Source: Symbiodinium natans
Lineage: Eukaryota > Sar > Dinophyceae > Suessiales > Symbiodiniaceae
DNA length: 64,000 nt
NCBI GenBank assembly: GCA_905221605.1
Contig: CAJNDS010002601.1
Location: 159,501 to 223,500, forward strand
Direction of reading: 5' to 3'
The notes below the pieces were generated by a model that was not told the DNA's origin, searched no databases, and saw nothing but the letters and a program-made list of their open reading frames with translations. The translations under genes were made by a program, and so were the position numbers. How positions within the stretch are numbered: the stretch's first letter is position 1; every line of letters begins with the position of its first letter. Below are positions 29,901 to 37,988 of the stretch, piece after piece.

Positions 29901-32256
29901 GGTAAGAGGAGACTTGAATGTTTCCGGGGTAGGGCCGAACATCGACGATGCACTCCAGGTTTTGTCCACATGGACTGAGAGCTATGGCATGAGCCCCCGT
30001 TGCTATGCAGACACGGAAGAACATGATTTCTGGGCCACGTGTCGTGACATTTCACAGGAGCTTTACCTGAACTCTTACACACGCAATTGCTTTGTAGGGT
30101 CGGAAGGTTTAGGTTCCGACATGGAAGATCAGGAACTCATCCCCGATGAAGAGATGGCTGAACTACTTAGGGAGCAAGACAATGGGGCCTCAGTGTTCAC
30201 CCCTGAAGAGAGAGAGCAACTCATTCTCGAGCAACTGTCTTTCCCAGGTACTCCGGCATCGGAGGAAGAACGCAGAGCAGCTTGGCGTTCGCTCCCACAG
30301 CGCACGAGGGTTGCTATCAGGCGGCTCCATAGGGCATTCGGTCATCTCCCAGGTAAAGTCCTGGAGCAGGTCCTTAGGCAGAGCAAGGCATCCAAGGAGT
30401 TCATCCTAGCTGCCCGCCTTCACCGATGTAAGGCTTGCCTAGACACTGCACCAGTTCCGCGACATCATCCAGTCTCGGGGGAATCGGTGTTTCCGAAAGA
30501 GTTCAATCACACACTTGGCATAGATTGCATGGAAGTAAAGGATGTCGATGGTACCCGCTACACTGCAGTCAACATGGTCGACATGGGAACCAGCTTTCAA
30601 CAAGTAGCCCTGATAAAGTCAGGAGGTGGCAATCCCAGCGCACGGCAATGTTTGCAGGTTTTCATGGAGCGATGGGTATCGTGGGCAGGACATCCACAGC
30701 ATGTAGTGGTTGATAGGGGAACGCATTTCAAGGGAGAGTTTGCAAGTTACATGGGACAACATGGGATTCATCTCCGAAATGCACCCTTAGAATCTCCGCA
30801 GACCATAGGGAAGGTCGAAAGACATGGTGGTTTGCTCAAGGCACTGGTAAGGAAAACAGTGCAGGAGATTCAGCCCTCGACTTGGGAAGACATGGTTATG
30901 GTGGTCAGTGAATGTGTGACTACAAAGAATGACCTGTCCAGACATCAAGGTTTCAGCCCATCACAGCATGTGCTAGGCAAGCGACCTAGGACACCAGGTT
31001 CAGTCATGGATGAAGATGAGAGCATGGGAACTTTGTTGGCCCGTTTCGATGAGACCACTCCTTTCTATTCCCGACATAGAGCCCGGGAAGAAGCCCGCAA
31101 AGCCTTCGTGCACTTGGACTCGTCCAGGAAGGTTGCTCGTGCATTGCAAAGGAATGCAGCTCCCATGGACATGGAGTACCAGGTGGGCGATTTAGTCATT
31201 TACCGAAGAGACAATTTGCCCGGTTCAACTTCCACTGTGTGGTCAACTGCAAGCCGCGTGATAGGGCGCGAGGCAGAGAATGCATACTGGTTGCTGCATG
31301 AGGGTGTGCCTGTGTTGGTCAATGCCAGAAAGATGAGGCCTGCAGATGAGGTCGAAGTAGCTGCACGTCGAGTTCTGACCGGAGAGCCCGTTCTGCCAGG
31401 TTCCATTGTCCACGGTCCAGAGCAACGTTATCTCGACGAAAGAGATAAGGATCCAGTAACAGCGCCTTCTACCCCCAGACCGAACACTGGCTTAGCGTCG
31501 GCTCCCTCTACTCCCATGAGAGTCGCAGCGGCCGAGAGTCCCGCCATCACAAGCAAGGAGATTTCGCCCAGTGATAAGACGGGCAGGGAAAGAACTCGTT
31601 CCCCGCCCAGACAAAGCTCCAGCGCGCTGATGGCTGAGGCACAGGACACCGATCCTGTAGAAGCAAAGGCAAGCGAGCTCCTGGAAGCAATGGCCTTCGA
31701 GACGAGCCACTGTCTCGAACTACTCAGGTTGTGCAAGAAACACAAACCGAAGAGGACGAAAAGAGCGATGTTCCAAGACGCAACAGATGATGAGCTTGCC
31801 GCCAGCTTCGGTGTTTATAGGCACGGTGGTTTTGTTGGGATTTCTAATCCTACTAAGCAACGCCCGTGTTTTGTGACCTACTTGAACCGCTTCCTGAAGC
31901 ACCACTGTGAGAAGGCAGGCTACACCGAGTTCACTTGGAATGGGATCCAAGTAAGCGAATCGCGGGCAAGTTTGCACAAAGACAACTCCAATTTGAAGGG
32001 GTCGCTCAATTTCACCATGAGTTTGGGAAATTATTCGAAAGGAGGTCACCTGTGGATAGAAAACTCTGAGGGGAACACAGTGATTGACGTTTGTGGCAAC
32101 CTTGTTCCCGGGACTCTACACACCACTCGAGGCAAAGTCCTTCGTTTTGACCCAAAGAAACTCCATATGGTGGAACCCCATGAAGGGCAGAGATTCAGCA
32201 TCATCGGGTTCACTATGAATCACTTGGGAAATTGCGCGCAGATGAACACCAGATGA
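23920..32256 (+). CDS. Gag-protease-integrase polyprotein with extra domains
   Basis: 2778 codons. Approximate residues: Gag-like helical part 1-450; zinc knuckle CLRCGAIGHWAGDAEC about 458-473 (CX2CX4HX6C, longer last loop than usual); a segment TFGHHKGLTYERVLHTYPGY about 572-592, like the small FGKHKG-type domain found in some nucleases; Cys-rich zinc-binding pairs about 660-740; a retropepsin-like site VLDEGCNSTVHG about 872 with DEG instead of D(S/T)G; a RapZ-C-like segment with VVCRQNRHRSVAGG about 1235-1250; coiled coil about 1415-1467 and a Ser/Arg/His-rich tract to about 1525; integrase zinc HRAFGHLPGK..CKAC about 2137-2173; DDE core at IDCMEV, VVDRGTHF and GKVERHGG about 2202, 2264 and 2300; a C-terminal domain with LHKDNSN and HMVEPHEGQRFS about 2685-2760 that resembles the HxD...H...R core of 2-oxoglutarate oxygenases. 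ATG at 23920 is the first in the long frame. Ends TGA at 32254, overlapping the next frame. Confidence 0.9.
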   Translation: MSVAGLKYDPVLSLDTPAETKSGSYIYSGSAASFHDWEFRTRARVSQHRERQRREVLKDLRSSHQLSRSASPRKWVGGGIRSPDRHTGDESSGMAASPSSAPGRRRGRQAGAESMSSGDGGEEEQQPQDYEVEDDGQASVETEPVPTLASVRDSDLDMSDAVQKTLEGLRGDAFLVARDIGLERLLKHDGIDLLIQKVKDQAFPLQGEEASELFRQGQLLTGPLSKQSGEPMLSYISRRKRWWVTLRELDPEVRLSEAMRANLLVELSGLSRQEQLMVRTAAQAETVDEYARVLIKHHSVVHMRERLLVEKDKPAARTWSKPRWENTSFQQKPRYGYMTQGFMEDDEYEYQEPESQAYVAEEHEVEEDEGEWVDDSALALALNAYTAMQTELGGEPGEEHAEALQLAYAAQTTLANVKGNKGKGFGKSGGKKGGKVPPSNLSIADRKAKLAELKARSRCLRCGAIGHWAGDAECRFKGSPGGPKGSGKGGPGAEKSASPGKPGMASSSQAYLAALSDASDDEIPAIHLSNTSRDMEGYPAERSGGPSERPRVRRSEATAMRDSPPPGSDTLFTFGHHKGLTYERVLHTYPGYVLWGQTQKCPSKCLGDFLNWAHEHYVVEDTDPIEVRRRDIPLSTMMPPTPVADRAANAEGTASSSTGFRPKCRGGCKTFSKTGSNSYIDMRTCKSCGTVTKTRKEQVQVDPTTCTHAQVDRSGSSKTTSRIKCKLCGMILDELPQEEKKARDAAAAQLRDTNTLDFDMMRSIVGRTGDRVPVEVVVPALEQFKEAVEGHFVTEPSITRGDLFAYLQEALDDHADDASPTSASWEMASSGRRPGTAMVAMLAGPHEGVTDTNPSLSKLPVVNIRTSPHVFAVLDEGCNSTVHGEDWGHESMSKYASFGYSTRFAKETSKTFKGLSGSTSTLGTRTFPFCLLPLDSVEGEEVSHRERLCGALDSHEIPGGAPLLLSLHAQSQLGMAKDLHLGTCSVRLPSNPDKTIELKLHRTSDSGLLCICLTDGLLQGKQPRLVRGFAIPPPPAGAARAIAAEGSDKCANSKVTKRKASSMQTHSISEPQGENTNLTAAMAIAPSQRPAPKARPQQLNSETFPTEGGDNPKHAADIFTFGYNFEEAVDKIRNAWEPQHFADMFSEMRSAEATLELGGAFVGIFFDLTYLPNARSLDPELADRKRDTSLRDHVGSHPSIMKAIAADPGFLQHCRAIRSKVKKSMEQGYQAMNISVVCRQNRHRSVAGGILIEHMLLRVEGLHVSMQHCNSEQSWPLMGGSCRGHCSWCTHRTDDAKAAYEQVLADFIKYLEGDVKESTTCMLHCESEPERAPGTAPEEVTDLDADDEVEEVPSDPLEVAPGEGESASQAATRLGLRGKQHTSYVAKWDPSSLTGRLHQQAGSGVFTATSSHLPVQAQVQTLERKLALRDKEVESLRSKLRDAERDKQEAERRAERAEQLLQDALAQFGGRSRSRHRHHDRRARSSSSDSRRKVRRERSSHHDDHRAQSSRRESSSYRDRDRDQWHPSSSYRDTARETSSYDQNQWDAWDDEWSRAGDWDHQAPPEPPKPPVRRWAPHLEARANRAADEEFWQRRFEENRPLDRRELKNYFHDPAADNFNVVWAQWRKSQGPAPPGEGKRIKLDPAILALDLTEIPTSDDASLSWNRRVLVDLLPDQVMHEFCGLLYGRPSPALWIGPYMPKSFSTQDLEHTDKSERHNFKVTAVTPHTREGYKPCGNVKGPTPIGWLFLNDNPKNKGGVWIPQGTVCPPGHSTEDVCGEFKAEQVCPTEPPPSGGAYLVLWLYPKAFAPDTVPKTLADRDELSAYMASLQGVNDFGEFKQVRFDVEDSDDEFELIPAHDGPRAITRDTAHSLPKLSNRQRKRVLSGIQEMVAGDRVLQAIAFNAAVATDHMIAFTPTDPPISHCKWVPESLDAQVISETIANLETGVPGLIVLRVDAPTEELCLECECLADTAGVSIVLVSPYGCPTLESTVEVRGDLNVSGVGPNIDDALQVLSTWTESYGMSPRCYADTEEHDFWATCRDISQELYLNSYTRNCFVGSEGLGSDMEDQELIPDEEMAELLREQDNGASVFTPEEREQLILEQLSFPGTPASEEERRAAWRSLPQRTRVAIRRLHRAFGHLPGKVLEQVLRQSKASKEFILAARLHRCKACLDTAPVPRHHPVSGESVFPKEFNHTLGIDCMEVKDVDGTRYTAVNMVDMGTSFQQVALIKSGGGNPSARQCLQVFMERWVSWAGHPQHVVVDRGTHFKGEFASYMGQHGIHLRNAPLESPQTIGKVERHGGLLKALVRKTVQEIQPSTWEDMVMVVSECVTTKNDLSRHQGFSPSQHVLGKRPRTPGSVMDEDESMGTLLARFDETTPFYSRHRAREEARKAFVHLDSSRKVARALQRNAAPMDMEYQVGDLVIYRRDNLPGSTSTVWSTASRVIGREAENAYWLLHEGVPVLVNARKMRPADEVEVAARRVLTGEPVLPGSIVHGPEQRYLDERDKDPVTAPSTPRPNTGLASAPSTPMRVAAAESPAITSKEISPSDKTGRERTRSPPRQSSSALMAEAQDTDPVEAKASELLEAMAFETSHCLELLRLCKKHKPKRTKRAMFQDATDDELAASFGVYRHGGFVGISNPTKQRPCFVTYLNRFLKHHCEKAGYTEFTWNGIQVSESRASLHKDNSNLKGSLNFTMSLGNYSKGGHLWIENSEGNTVIDVCGNLVPGTLHTTRGKVLRFDPKKLHMVEPHEGQRFSIIGFTMNHLGNCAQMNTR
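32226..32232 (+). promoter_or_regulatory. probable -1 ribosomal frameshift site G GGA AAT
   Basis: In the frame of the first polyprotein the codons are TTG GGA AAT, giving the heptamer GGGAAAT of the X XXY YYZ form. Slipping back one base reads on directly into the reverse transcriptase frame (LRADEHQMMQD). The site lies 22 bases before the TGA of the first frame. A stimulatory RNA structure downstream was not evaluated. Confidence 0.7.
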
Positions 32257-34088
32257 TGCAAGACTTGGAATTCCCACAACCGCGTATTCCATCACCCCAA
32301 GTAGGGCAGCCCCGTCAGGAGGAGCCTGAGCGAGCAGACGACATGCACTCCTCAGACGACGAGGAAGTTGGAACAGGTTTCCTAGCCTCACTTTTGGACT
32401 ACCACAACAGCCCGGCCGAGGTGCAGTTGGGGTTGGACGAGGCCATGCTCGCGGAGTGGGCCAAGTATCAGGAATTTCACGCTGTGATACCTTGCTCAAA
32501 GAAGCAAGTGCAGGAGTTGCTTAGCCAAGGACACATCTGCGTGCCCACCAAGTGGGTTCTCACCGACAAACATGAACATTTGAAAGGCACCCCCGGCTAT
32601 CGTCCCAAATACAAAGCTAGGCTAGTCGCATGCGGGAATTTCGAGCACATCTCCACAGGGGAGGACATTCGTGCAGATTCCCCGACAGCCGAGCCTGAAG
32701 CACTGGCTTTCATTTGTTCCTGGGCATCCTCACTCGGTTTGCGAATCAAGGCAGCCGACATCACGAACGCCTACTTTCAGGGTAAGCCGCTCGAGAGATT
32801 GCTGATCCTCAAGGCTCCTAGCAACCCCAAGGGCGTTCCGGACAAGGAGATCCAGGAATCCGGCTACATGATTGCCCGTGTCCCAGTGTATGGAACGACC
32901 GACGCCGGCCGAAACCTCTACCTTCGCATAGTCGAAGAGACAAAGTGCATCGGACTGAAGTCATCCCAGATCATGTCCGCGTTGTACTACGCGCACGACA
33001 CAAGCGGCCGGCTGTGCGCTATGCTGTGCACTCACGTGGACGACTTCTTCTGGGCAGCGTTCGGTGAGGGCGAGCTGAAGATCCAGCAGTTGCTGGACCA
33101 CTTCAAAATCGGGAGGATCGAAGAGGGTAGCTTCAGGTTCTGTGGCAGAGAATACGCTCAGCACCCCGATGGCACCATCGAGATCAACTCAAGGGACAAC
33201 ACGCGTGCCATCGCTCCCCTCGAGATCCCCAAGGGTGCAAAGTTGACGACACCTGTCACACAAGGACAGAGGACGGCGCTTCGGTCCGTCATAGGTTCAC
33301 TCGCGTGGGTGGCCCGGGCTACAAGGCCCGACCTCGCGTACCGCGTCAACGCGTTGCAGCAGCGAGTGACCGTCGCGACCATCGACACGATGAGAGAGGC
33401 CAACCGTGTGGTCGCACTCGCCTTGGGCGACGCGGAGCGCAGCATCGTGTATCGCGCCAAGATACTGCCGTGGAGCAGTGGCCCCCTCGCAGTAGTCACG
33501 TTTTGTGACGCCTCTTTTGCTGCTGAAGCTGGGTACAAGTCCCAGAGGGGGAGGTTGCACTACCTCACTGATGCGGAAACAGCACGCGACGTGAACGCAC
33601 CCAAGCACAAGCTTCACCTGGTTGCATTCGGTAGCTCTACGATGAAACGAGTCTGCCGCGCGACACTACAGTGTGAAGCGTACAGCCTGCAGCATGCCAC
33701 CGAGCACGGAGACAGGATCCGTGCGACACTCCTAGAGTTGCAAGGCAAACTGCCGTCACTGCATGACTGGAGCGAAGTAGCGCCGAGAAAGATGCTACAC
33801 CTGCAGTACTCCGACTGCAGATCGCTCACAGATCATTTGCTGTCGTCGGTACCCAGACCAGTGGAAGACAAGCGTCTTGCTATCGAAATGACAGCATTGC
33901 GCCAAGCACTGTGGGTAGACGAGACACCGACGAGCGAAGCCTTCGCACCATTCGGTGACATCCTGCGATGGATTCCAACCCACCTTCAGTTGGCTGATTG
34001 CTTGACCAAGAGCATGAAGCCCAAGCTTCTGAACGACGCCTTGGAGAGCAACGAGGCCGTTGTGAAAGAAGAAGCTCCAGCTGAGTGA
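32232..34088 (+). CDS. reverse transcriptase-RNase H
   Basis: 618 codons in the -1 frame relative to the upstream polyprotein; the usable start is a frameshift rather than an ATG (the frame opens with TTG at 32232). RVT_2-type motifs: KARLVACGNFEH, ADITNAYFQGKPLERLLI, a TDAGRNLYL stretch and the catalytic HVDDFFW (about residue 268). RNase H follows with TFCDASFAAEAGYKSQRG, a Glu in RATLQCEAYSLQ, YSDCRSLTDHL and the typical closing LADCLTKSM. All catalytic positions I expect are present, so the enzyme looks functional. Confidence 0.95.
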   Translation: MRADEHQMMQDLEFPQPRIPSPQVGQPRQEEPERADDMHSSDDEEVGTGFLASLLDYHNSPAEVQLGLDEAMLAEWAKYQEFHAVIPCSKKQVQELLSQGHICVPTKWVLTDKHEHLKGTPGYRPKYKARLVACGNFEHISTGEDIRADSPTAEPEALAFICSWASSLGLRIKAADITNAYFQGKPLERLLILKAPSNPKGVPDKEIQESGYMIARVPVYGTTDAGRNLYLRIVEETKCIGLKSSQIMSALYYAHDTSGRLCAMLCTHVDDFFWAAFGEGELKIQQLLDHFKIGRIEEGSFRFCGREYAQHPDGTIEINSRDNTRAIAPLEIPKGAKLTTPVTQGQRTALRSVIGSLAWVARATRPDLAYRVNALQQRVTVATIDTMREANRVVALALGDAERSIVYRAKILPWSSGPLAVVTFCDASFAAEAGYKSQRGRLHYLTDAETARDVNAPKHKLHLVAFGSSTMKRVCRATLQCEAYSLQHATEHGDRIRATLLELQGKLPSLHDWSEVAPRKMLHLQYSDCRSLTDHLLSSVPRPVEDKRLAIEMTALRQALWVDETPTSEAFAPFGDILRWIPTHLQLADCLTKSMKPKLLNDALESNEAVVKEEAPAE

Positions 34089-34130
34089 CGAATTTCATTA
34101 CTCTTGAGGCGCACTCATCCACTCGTTGAT

Positions 34131-34138
34131 AAGACGGG
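34131..34138 (+). promoter_or_regulatory. polypurine tract
   Basis: AAGACGGG directly before the 3' LTR, in the place used to prime plus-strand DNA. Confidence 0.6.
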
Positions 34139-34351
34139 TGTGAGATTTTCCTGTACACAAGCGCCGAGTTGGATTTCGTATAGTGCAGAAGCTGTTAGAC
34201 GAACACTTGTATAGGCATGAACAAACATGCAAGCGTCAAATAGCATTCATGAGACAAGTTCCTGCATGACAGGCGCCTTGGGCTCAATCGGAAAAAGCAA
34301 GCTACGTAGTCTAGTCACTGTGACTCCTGCCCCAGTACCCCGCTTCTGAAA
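34139..34351 (+). repeat. 3' LTR
   Basis: 211 of 213 positions match the 5' LTR. Followed by ACCCT and a CCCTAAA array. Confidence 0.95.
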
Positions 34352-34402
34352 ACCCTAAACCCTAAACCCTAAACCCTAAACCCTAAACCCTAAACCTACC
34401 AG

Positions 34403-34462
34403 GAGAAGAAGAAGCGGTCCTACAAGCAGCTCTTCGACAGCTTGACGGCGAAGGATCCCGAG
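34403..34462 (+). CDS. exon
   Basis: After ACCTACCAG it reads EKKKRSYKQLFDSLTAKDPE, 20 whole codons, donor GTGTAC. Charged helix; KQLFDSL echoes RQLFEAH of 22689. Confidence 0.8.
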
Positions 34463-34485
34463 GTGTACCCTTCCTTACAAAAGTT

Positions 34486-34590
34486 GAGGGTTTAGGGTTT
34501 GGGGTTTGGGGTTTAGGGTTTGGGGTTTAGGGTTTGGGGTTTAGGGTTTGGGGTTTAGGGTTTGGGGTTTAGGGTTTGGGGTTTGTGAGG
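34486..34590. repeat. 14-bp alternating array TTTAGGG-TTTGGGG
   Basis: TTTGGGG and TTTAGGG alternate strictly for about seven dimers, so the dimer itself was amplified. Confidence 0.9.
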
Positions 34591-34643
34591 GGTTTGGGTC
34601 TAGGGCTTTGGGTTTAGGGAAGGCTTTCGGTCGTAGCCACAAG

Positions 34644-34665
34644 CCCCCCCCCCCCCCCCCCCCCC
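34644..34665. repeat. poly-C tract
   Basis: About 20 C. AT-rich microsatellite DNA follows at 34715-35140. Confidence 0.9.
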
Positions 34666-34715
34666 AGCCCCGCCCCTCTCCGAGCAGCACAAGGCAAGTG
34701 CGACAACCTAAAGCT

Positions 34716-34750
<35 letters not shown>

Positions 34751-35151
34751 TTATTTATTTATTTTAGTCTATTCATATTTATATTTGTTTGTGATTATTT
34801 ATTTATTTATTCATGTCTTTATTGATTCATTTTCGGTCTATTTATGTATATATCTGTTTATATTTATATTTAGATTTAGATTTAATTTGACATTTATATG
34901 TATATTTACCTTTCTATTTCTATTTTTTTAATATTTGTATATACATATACATATGCGTATGTGTATTCATATATACTTTGTCATAGCGGGGTAACATTTT
35001 TACTTTGACGGGTACTTAAACTCAATAAGGACTAGAACTTTATTTTTAGTACTACGTGTCCCAACAATGAACTAGCATGTATATATATATATACGCACAT
35101 ATATACATACATACATATATATGCATATATATGTATATAGAGATGTATCAG

Positions 35152-35246
35152 TATGCCCACTGATGACCAGGGCAAGCTCAATGCAGCGACGATTGTGATG
35201 GACGGCTTCCGTCTTACTCCGGGCTGGGGAAAGCGGGCCAATTATG
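35152..35246 (+). CDS. exon
   Basis: After GATGTATCAG it reads MPTDDQGKLNAATIVMDGF, RLTPGWGKRANY. A well-formed globular-looking segment (D-x-G-x-L...V-x-D-G). It ends before GGATGT, a possible GA donor. Family not recognised. Confidence 0.7.
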
Positions 35247-35481
35247 GATGTTCAGCGGTTCAAGGGTTCAGGGTTGAGGCTTTCCTAAACCCTAAACCCT
35301 AAACCCTAACCCTACACCCATTTCAGGTTTAGGTTGAGTTTTTTCCCTGAAAGGCTGAAAAAGTTAAGGACCCGTGGGCGTGCTACACAAACAGCTTTAG
35401 GGTTTAGGGTTTAGGGTTTAGGGCACCCTAGAACTCAAAACTCCTGCACCCCGAAACCACGAATCAAAGCAGCTTCCTCAG

Positions 35482-35542
35482 TATCACGCCAGACCTTGTG
35501 GACCTACCGACCGGTGCCTTGCCGGCCTTGTGCGAGTGGGAG
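35482..35542 (+). CDS. exon, LPALCEWE motif
   Basis: After CTTCCTCAG it reads ITPDLVDLPTGALPALCE then WE. The nucleotide stretch coding ALCEWESRNP is shared with 18080 and 21340. Confidence 0.6.
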
Positions 35543-35802
35543 AGTCGAAATCCCGAATACCCCTAAACCCGAGACCCTGGACCCTAAGTCCCATGGCCTA
35601 AGCCCTCCCAGCCATTGTTGCTGGAGTAGGGGGGGGGGGGGGCGCTGTTCAGGGTTTTGGGATTTAGGGCTTAGGGGTTTTAGGGATCCTTGGTGTGATT
35701 TTCAGGTACTGTCCCTTAGTTCAGGGGTGTATTGGGCTGCGCAAGAACCGAGACCCTAAACCCTAAACCCTAAACCCTAAACCCTAAACCTTAGGTCTTG
35801 AG

Positions 35803-35866
35803 TCTGAGCTGCACGACTTCCTCCGACCCTTGGTCCGCGACCTTGGGTGGGCCCTGCTTCTCCAGG
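35803..35866 (+). CDS. exon
   Basis: After GGTCTTGAG it reads SELHDFLRPLVRDLGWAL then LLQ; an amphipathic helical segment. Flanked by CCCTAAA on the left and a GGGTTGT-type array on the right. Confidence 0.7.
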
Positions 35867-35970
35867 GTTTCGGGTTTCGGGTTTGGGGTTGTAGGGTTGT
35901 AGGGTTGTGGGGTTGTGAGGTTGTGGGGTTGTGGGGTTGTAGGGTTGAAGGGTTGAAGGGTTGAAGGTTT
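35866..35970. repeat. variant array GGGTTGT(A/G)
   Basis: A run of (A/G)GGGTTGT units replaces TTTAGGG; an example of a private variant unit. Confidence 0.85.
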
Positions 35971-36283
35971 AGGCTTAAGGGCTTCGGGCACACTGTGATG
36001 CCTAGTTCCGTTCTCTTTTGTCTTTTTAATTGGGGATCCCCTGACAAACCCCTTTGTGCATAAGCAGGGCGCCCTTCGCATGGTTAGGTTGCTATGCTTG
36101 GAGGGCGGAGGGGGGCTGGGACAGAAACACCAGATCCAGGTTTCAAGGGTGCTTGTGCATTCATGGGTGTACGGGTGAAGATGCGTCCTAAACCCTAAAC
36201 CCTAAACCCTAAACCCTAAACCCCAAACCGGCATATTCCCATTATTTCAGGGGTATTGGGGGCTCCTTGAGGCCTGTCCGCAG

Positions 36284-36361
36284 ACCTGAGGTGTCGTTCC
36301 TGGAGGCCACCGGAAAGCGGATAGATTTTGCGGCATTTTGCGCCAGCCTCAGCTTCTTCGG
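36284..36361 (+). CDS. exon
   Basis: After TCCGCAG it reads PEVSFLEATGKRIDFAAF then CASLSFF. The IDF-x-x-F-C pattern recalls the last part of an EF-hand, but the calcium loop is not present, so this is only a resemblance. Confidence 0.7.
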
Positions 36362-36663
36362 TTTAGGGTGTAGGGTTTAGGATTTAATGTTTGGGGTGTC
36401 TGCGATGACGCGTAAGTTCGAGCAGAACGATTCTCCTGGAATTGGCAAACCCTCCTAAGCCCTGAACCTTGGTCAGCTAGGCAAACCCTATAAACCCTAA
36501 ACCCTAACAATAAACCCTAAACCCTCAACCCTACACCCTACACCCTAAACCCTAAACCCTAAACCCTAAACCCTAAAAATAAACCCCAAGCTCAAGCCCT
36601 CCTTCCAAAAACCAGGCTAGAGACCCCAGGGCCTAGACCGGAAGTCTCGGGAGTTGCGTTTAA

Positions 36664-36744
36664 AGAGTTGGGTTTAGGGTTTAGGGTTTAGGGTTTAGGG
36701 TTTAGGGTTTAGGGTTTAGGGTTTAGGGTTTAGGGCTTAGGGTA
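36664..36744. repeat. TTTAGGG array
   Basis: About eleven units directly before the exon at 36750. Confidence 0.95.
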
Positions 36745-36749
36745 CAGAG

Positions 36750-36824
36750 GCAATTCCCAAAGCCCTCTTCTGCCCATCGCTACCCGGCAACCCGATCCCC
36801 CAGGCCCGCCAAGAAGAAAGAAAG
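36750..36824 (+). CDS. exon
   Basis: After GTACAGAG it reads AIPKALFCPSLPGNPIPQ then ARQEERK; 25 whole codons, donor GTTCAG. Confidence 0.7.
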
Positions 36825-36849
36825 GTTCAGGGTTTAGTGTTTATAACTG

Positions 36850-36954
36850 GGCTTTGGAGTACTGTACTTTAATACTTTTTTTGGTTCTGGGTTCCTATTA
36901 TTGCTACTTATTACCTAAAAAGTATATACTTTTTTCCAGGGTCTACTCCAAAGC
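36850..36954. mobile_element. TIR element, family G
   Basis: GCTTTGGAGTACTGTACTTT at left, TACTCCAAAGC at right; 11-bp perfect ends, internal imperfect symmetry. Confidence 0.8.
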
Positions 36955-37741
36955 TAAGATAAGGGTTTAGGGTTAAAGGAGAAAAGGGGACAAGGAGATA
37001 AGGAGAAAAGGAGAGAAGGAGAGAGGGAGAGAGAGAGAGAGAGGGGAAGGAAGAGAGAAACAAAGGAGAGAGATGCCTTGCCTAGTTTCCCAGATTCTGG
37101 GTTGTGCTGTGGGATAGCTTTCAGTTTACCCTTCTTTCGAAGAGAGCCTCTTCATAAACAATTTTCCAAGGCTTGAAAGCAGAACTCTGAGAAGCGAAAC
37201 GCGCAAGGGTCTTTGATCATCCATCAGAGTGGTGTGGTAAGCAGATTTGGGGTTTAGGGTTTAGGGTTTAGGGGGTTTGGTTCAATTCCTCTCAGCTGAT
37301 GCGGACACTCTATTCCCTCTAGAATCCCAAAAAACAACCTTTAGTCCGGGGATACTGGACAACTAAGAATAGCCCTAAACCCCAAAAAGGGCTCCTTTTA
37401 TTCCGAGTGTCCTGAGGATGCTCGAACGCTGCAACCAGGCCCCAAACGGCGCCTAAAACACCTAAAGCCCTACAAACCTAAAAACCCTTAAACCCCCTTA
37501 AAAAGGCCTTCTCCTAGTGGCCACAAAAAGCACCCTAAGCCCTAAACCAAGACACACCCGAAAACACCCTGAAATCCCTAAACCCTGAAAACCCTTAAAC
37601 CTGTAAACCCTTGATCCCTTAAACCCATTGAACCCTGAGACCTCCAAACCCTCGATCCCTGAAACACTGTGAACCCCTTCTTTGGAGGCCTCGGTGCGCC
37701 TGGTGGAACGTAGGGTTTGAGGCTTAGGGCTTCTAGTTCTA

Positions 37742-37905
37742 AGGGCAACCCTAAACCCTCAACCCTGAAGCCCTAAACCCTAAACCCTCAACCCTCAAAT
37801 CCTAAACCCTAAACCCTCAAGCCCTAAACCCTCAAGCCCTAAACCCTAAACCCTCAAGCCCTAAACCCTCAAGCCCTAAACCCTAAACCCTAAACCCTCA
37901 AGCCC
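37742..37905. repeat. CCCTAAA/CCCTCAAG mixed array
   Basis: CCCTCAAGCCCTAAA dimers repeated about six times between pure CCCTAAA units. Small coding islands NSEKRNAQ (37167) and ASVRLVE (37688) lie upstream but are too short to trust. Confidence 0.85.
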
Positions 37906-37922
37906 TATGGGGTCAGGTTAAG

Positions 37923-37988
37923 CTGTGGAACTGCGCCCCGCAGGTGCCGCGATGGACCTCCAGCGTCAGCAGGCCGCTCCAGCCGAAG
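37923..37988 (+). CDS. exon
   Basis: After GGTTAAG it reads LWNCAPQVPRWTSSVSRP then LQPK; 22 whole codons, donor GTGGTA. Confidence 0.7.

Larger units (their letters stand above)
23545..34351 (+). mobile_element. Copia-type LTR retrotransposon, near intact
   Basis: Two direct LTRs of 213 bp (23545-23757, 34139-34351) differ at only two neighbouring positions (CGA versus CTG). Target duplication ACCCT flanks both ends (23540-23544, 34352-34356). A primer-binding site follows the 5' LTR and a short purine tract AAGACGGG precedes the 3' LTR. Order of domains: Gag with zinc knuckle, protease-like, integrase, then reverse transcriptase and RNase H, as in Ty1/Copia. LTR identity and open frames point to a recent insertion. 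It lies in the same direction as the host exons. Confidence 0.95.

Noticed and set aside
24116-34158. Many minus-strand frames inside the Copia element
   Set aside because: Antisense shadows of the two long plus-strand frames; none has a recognisable domain.
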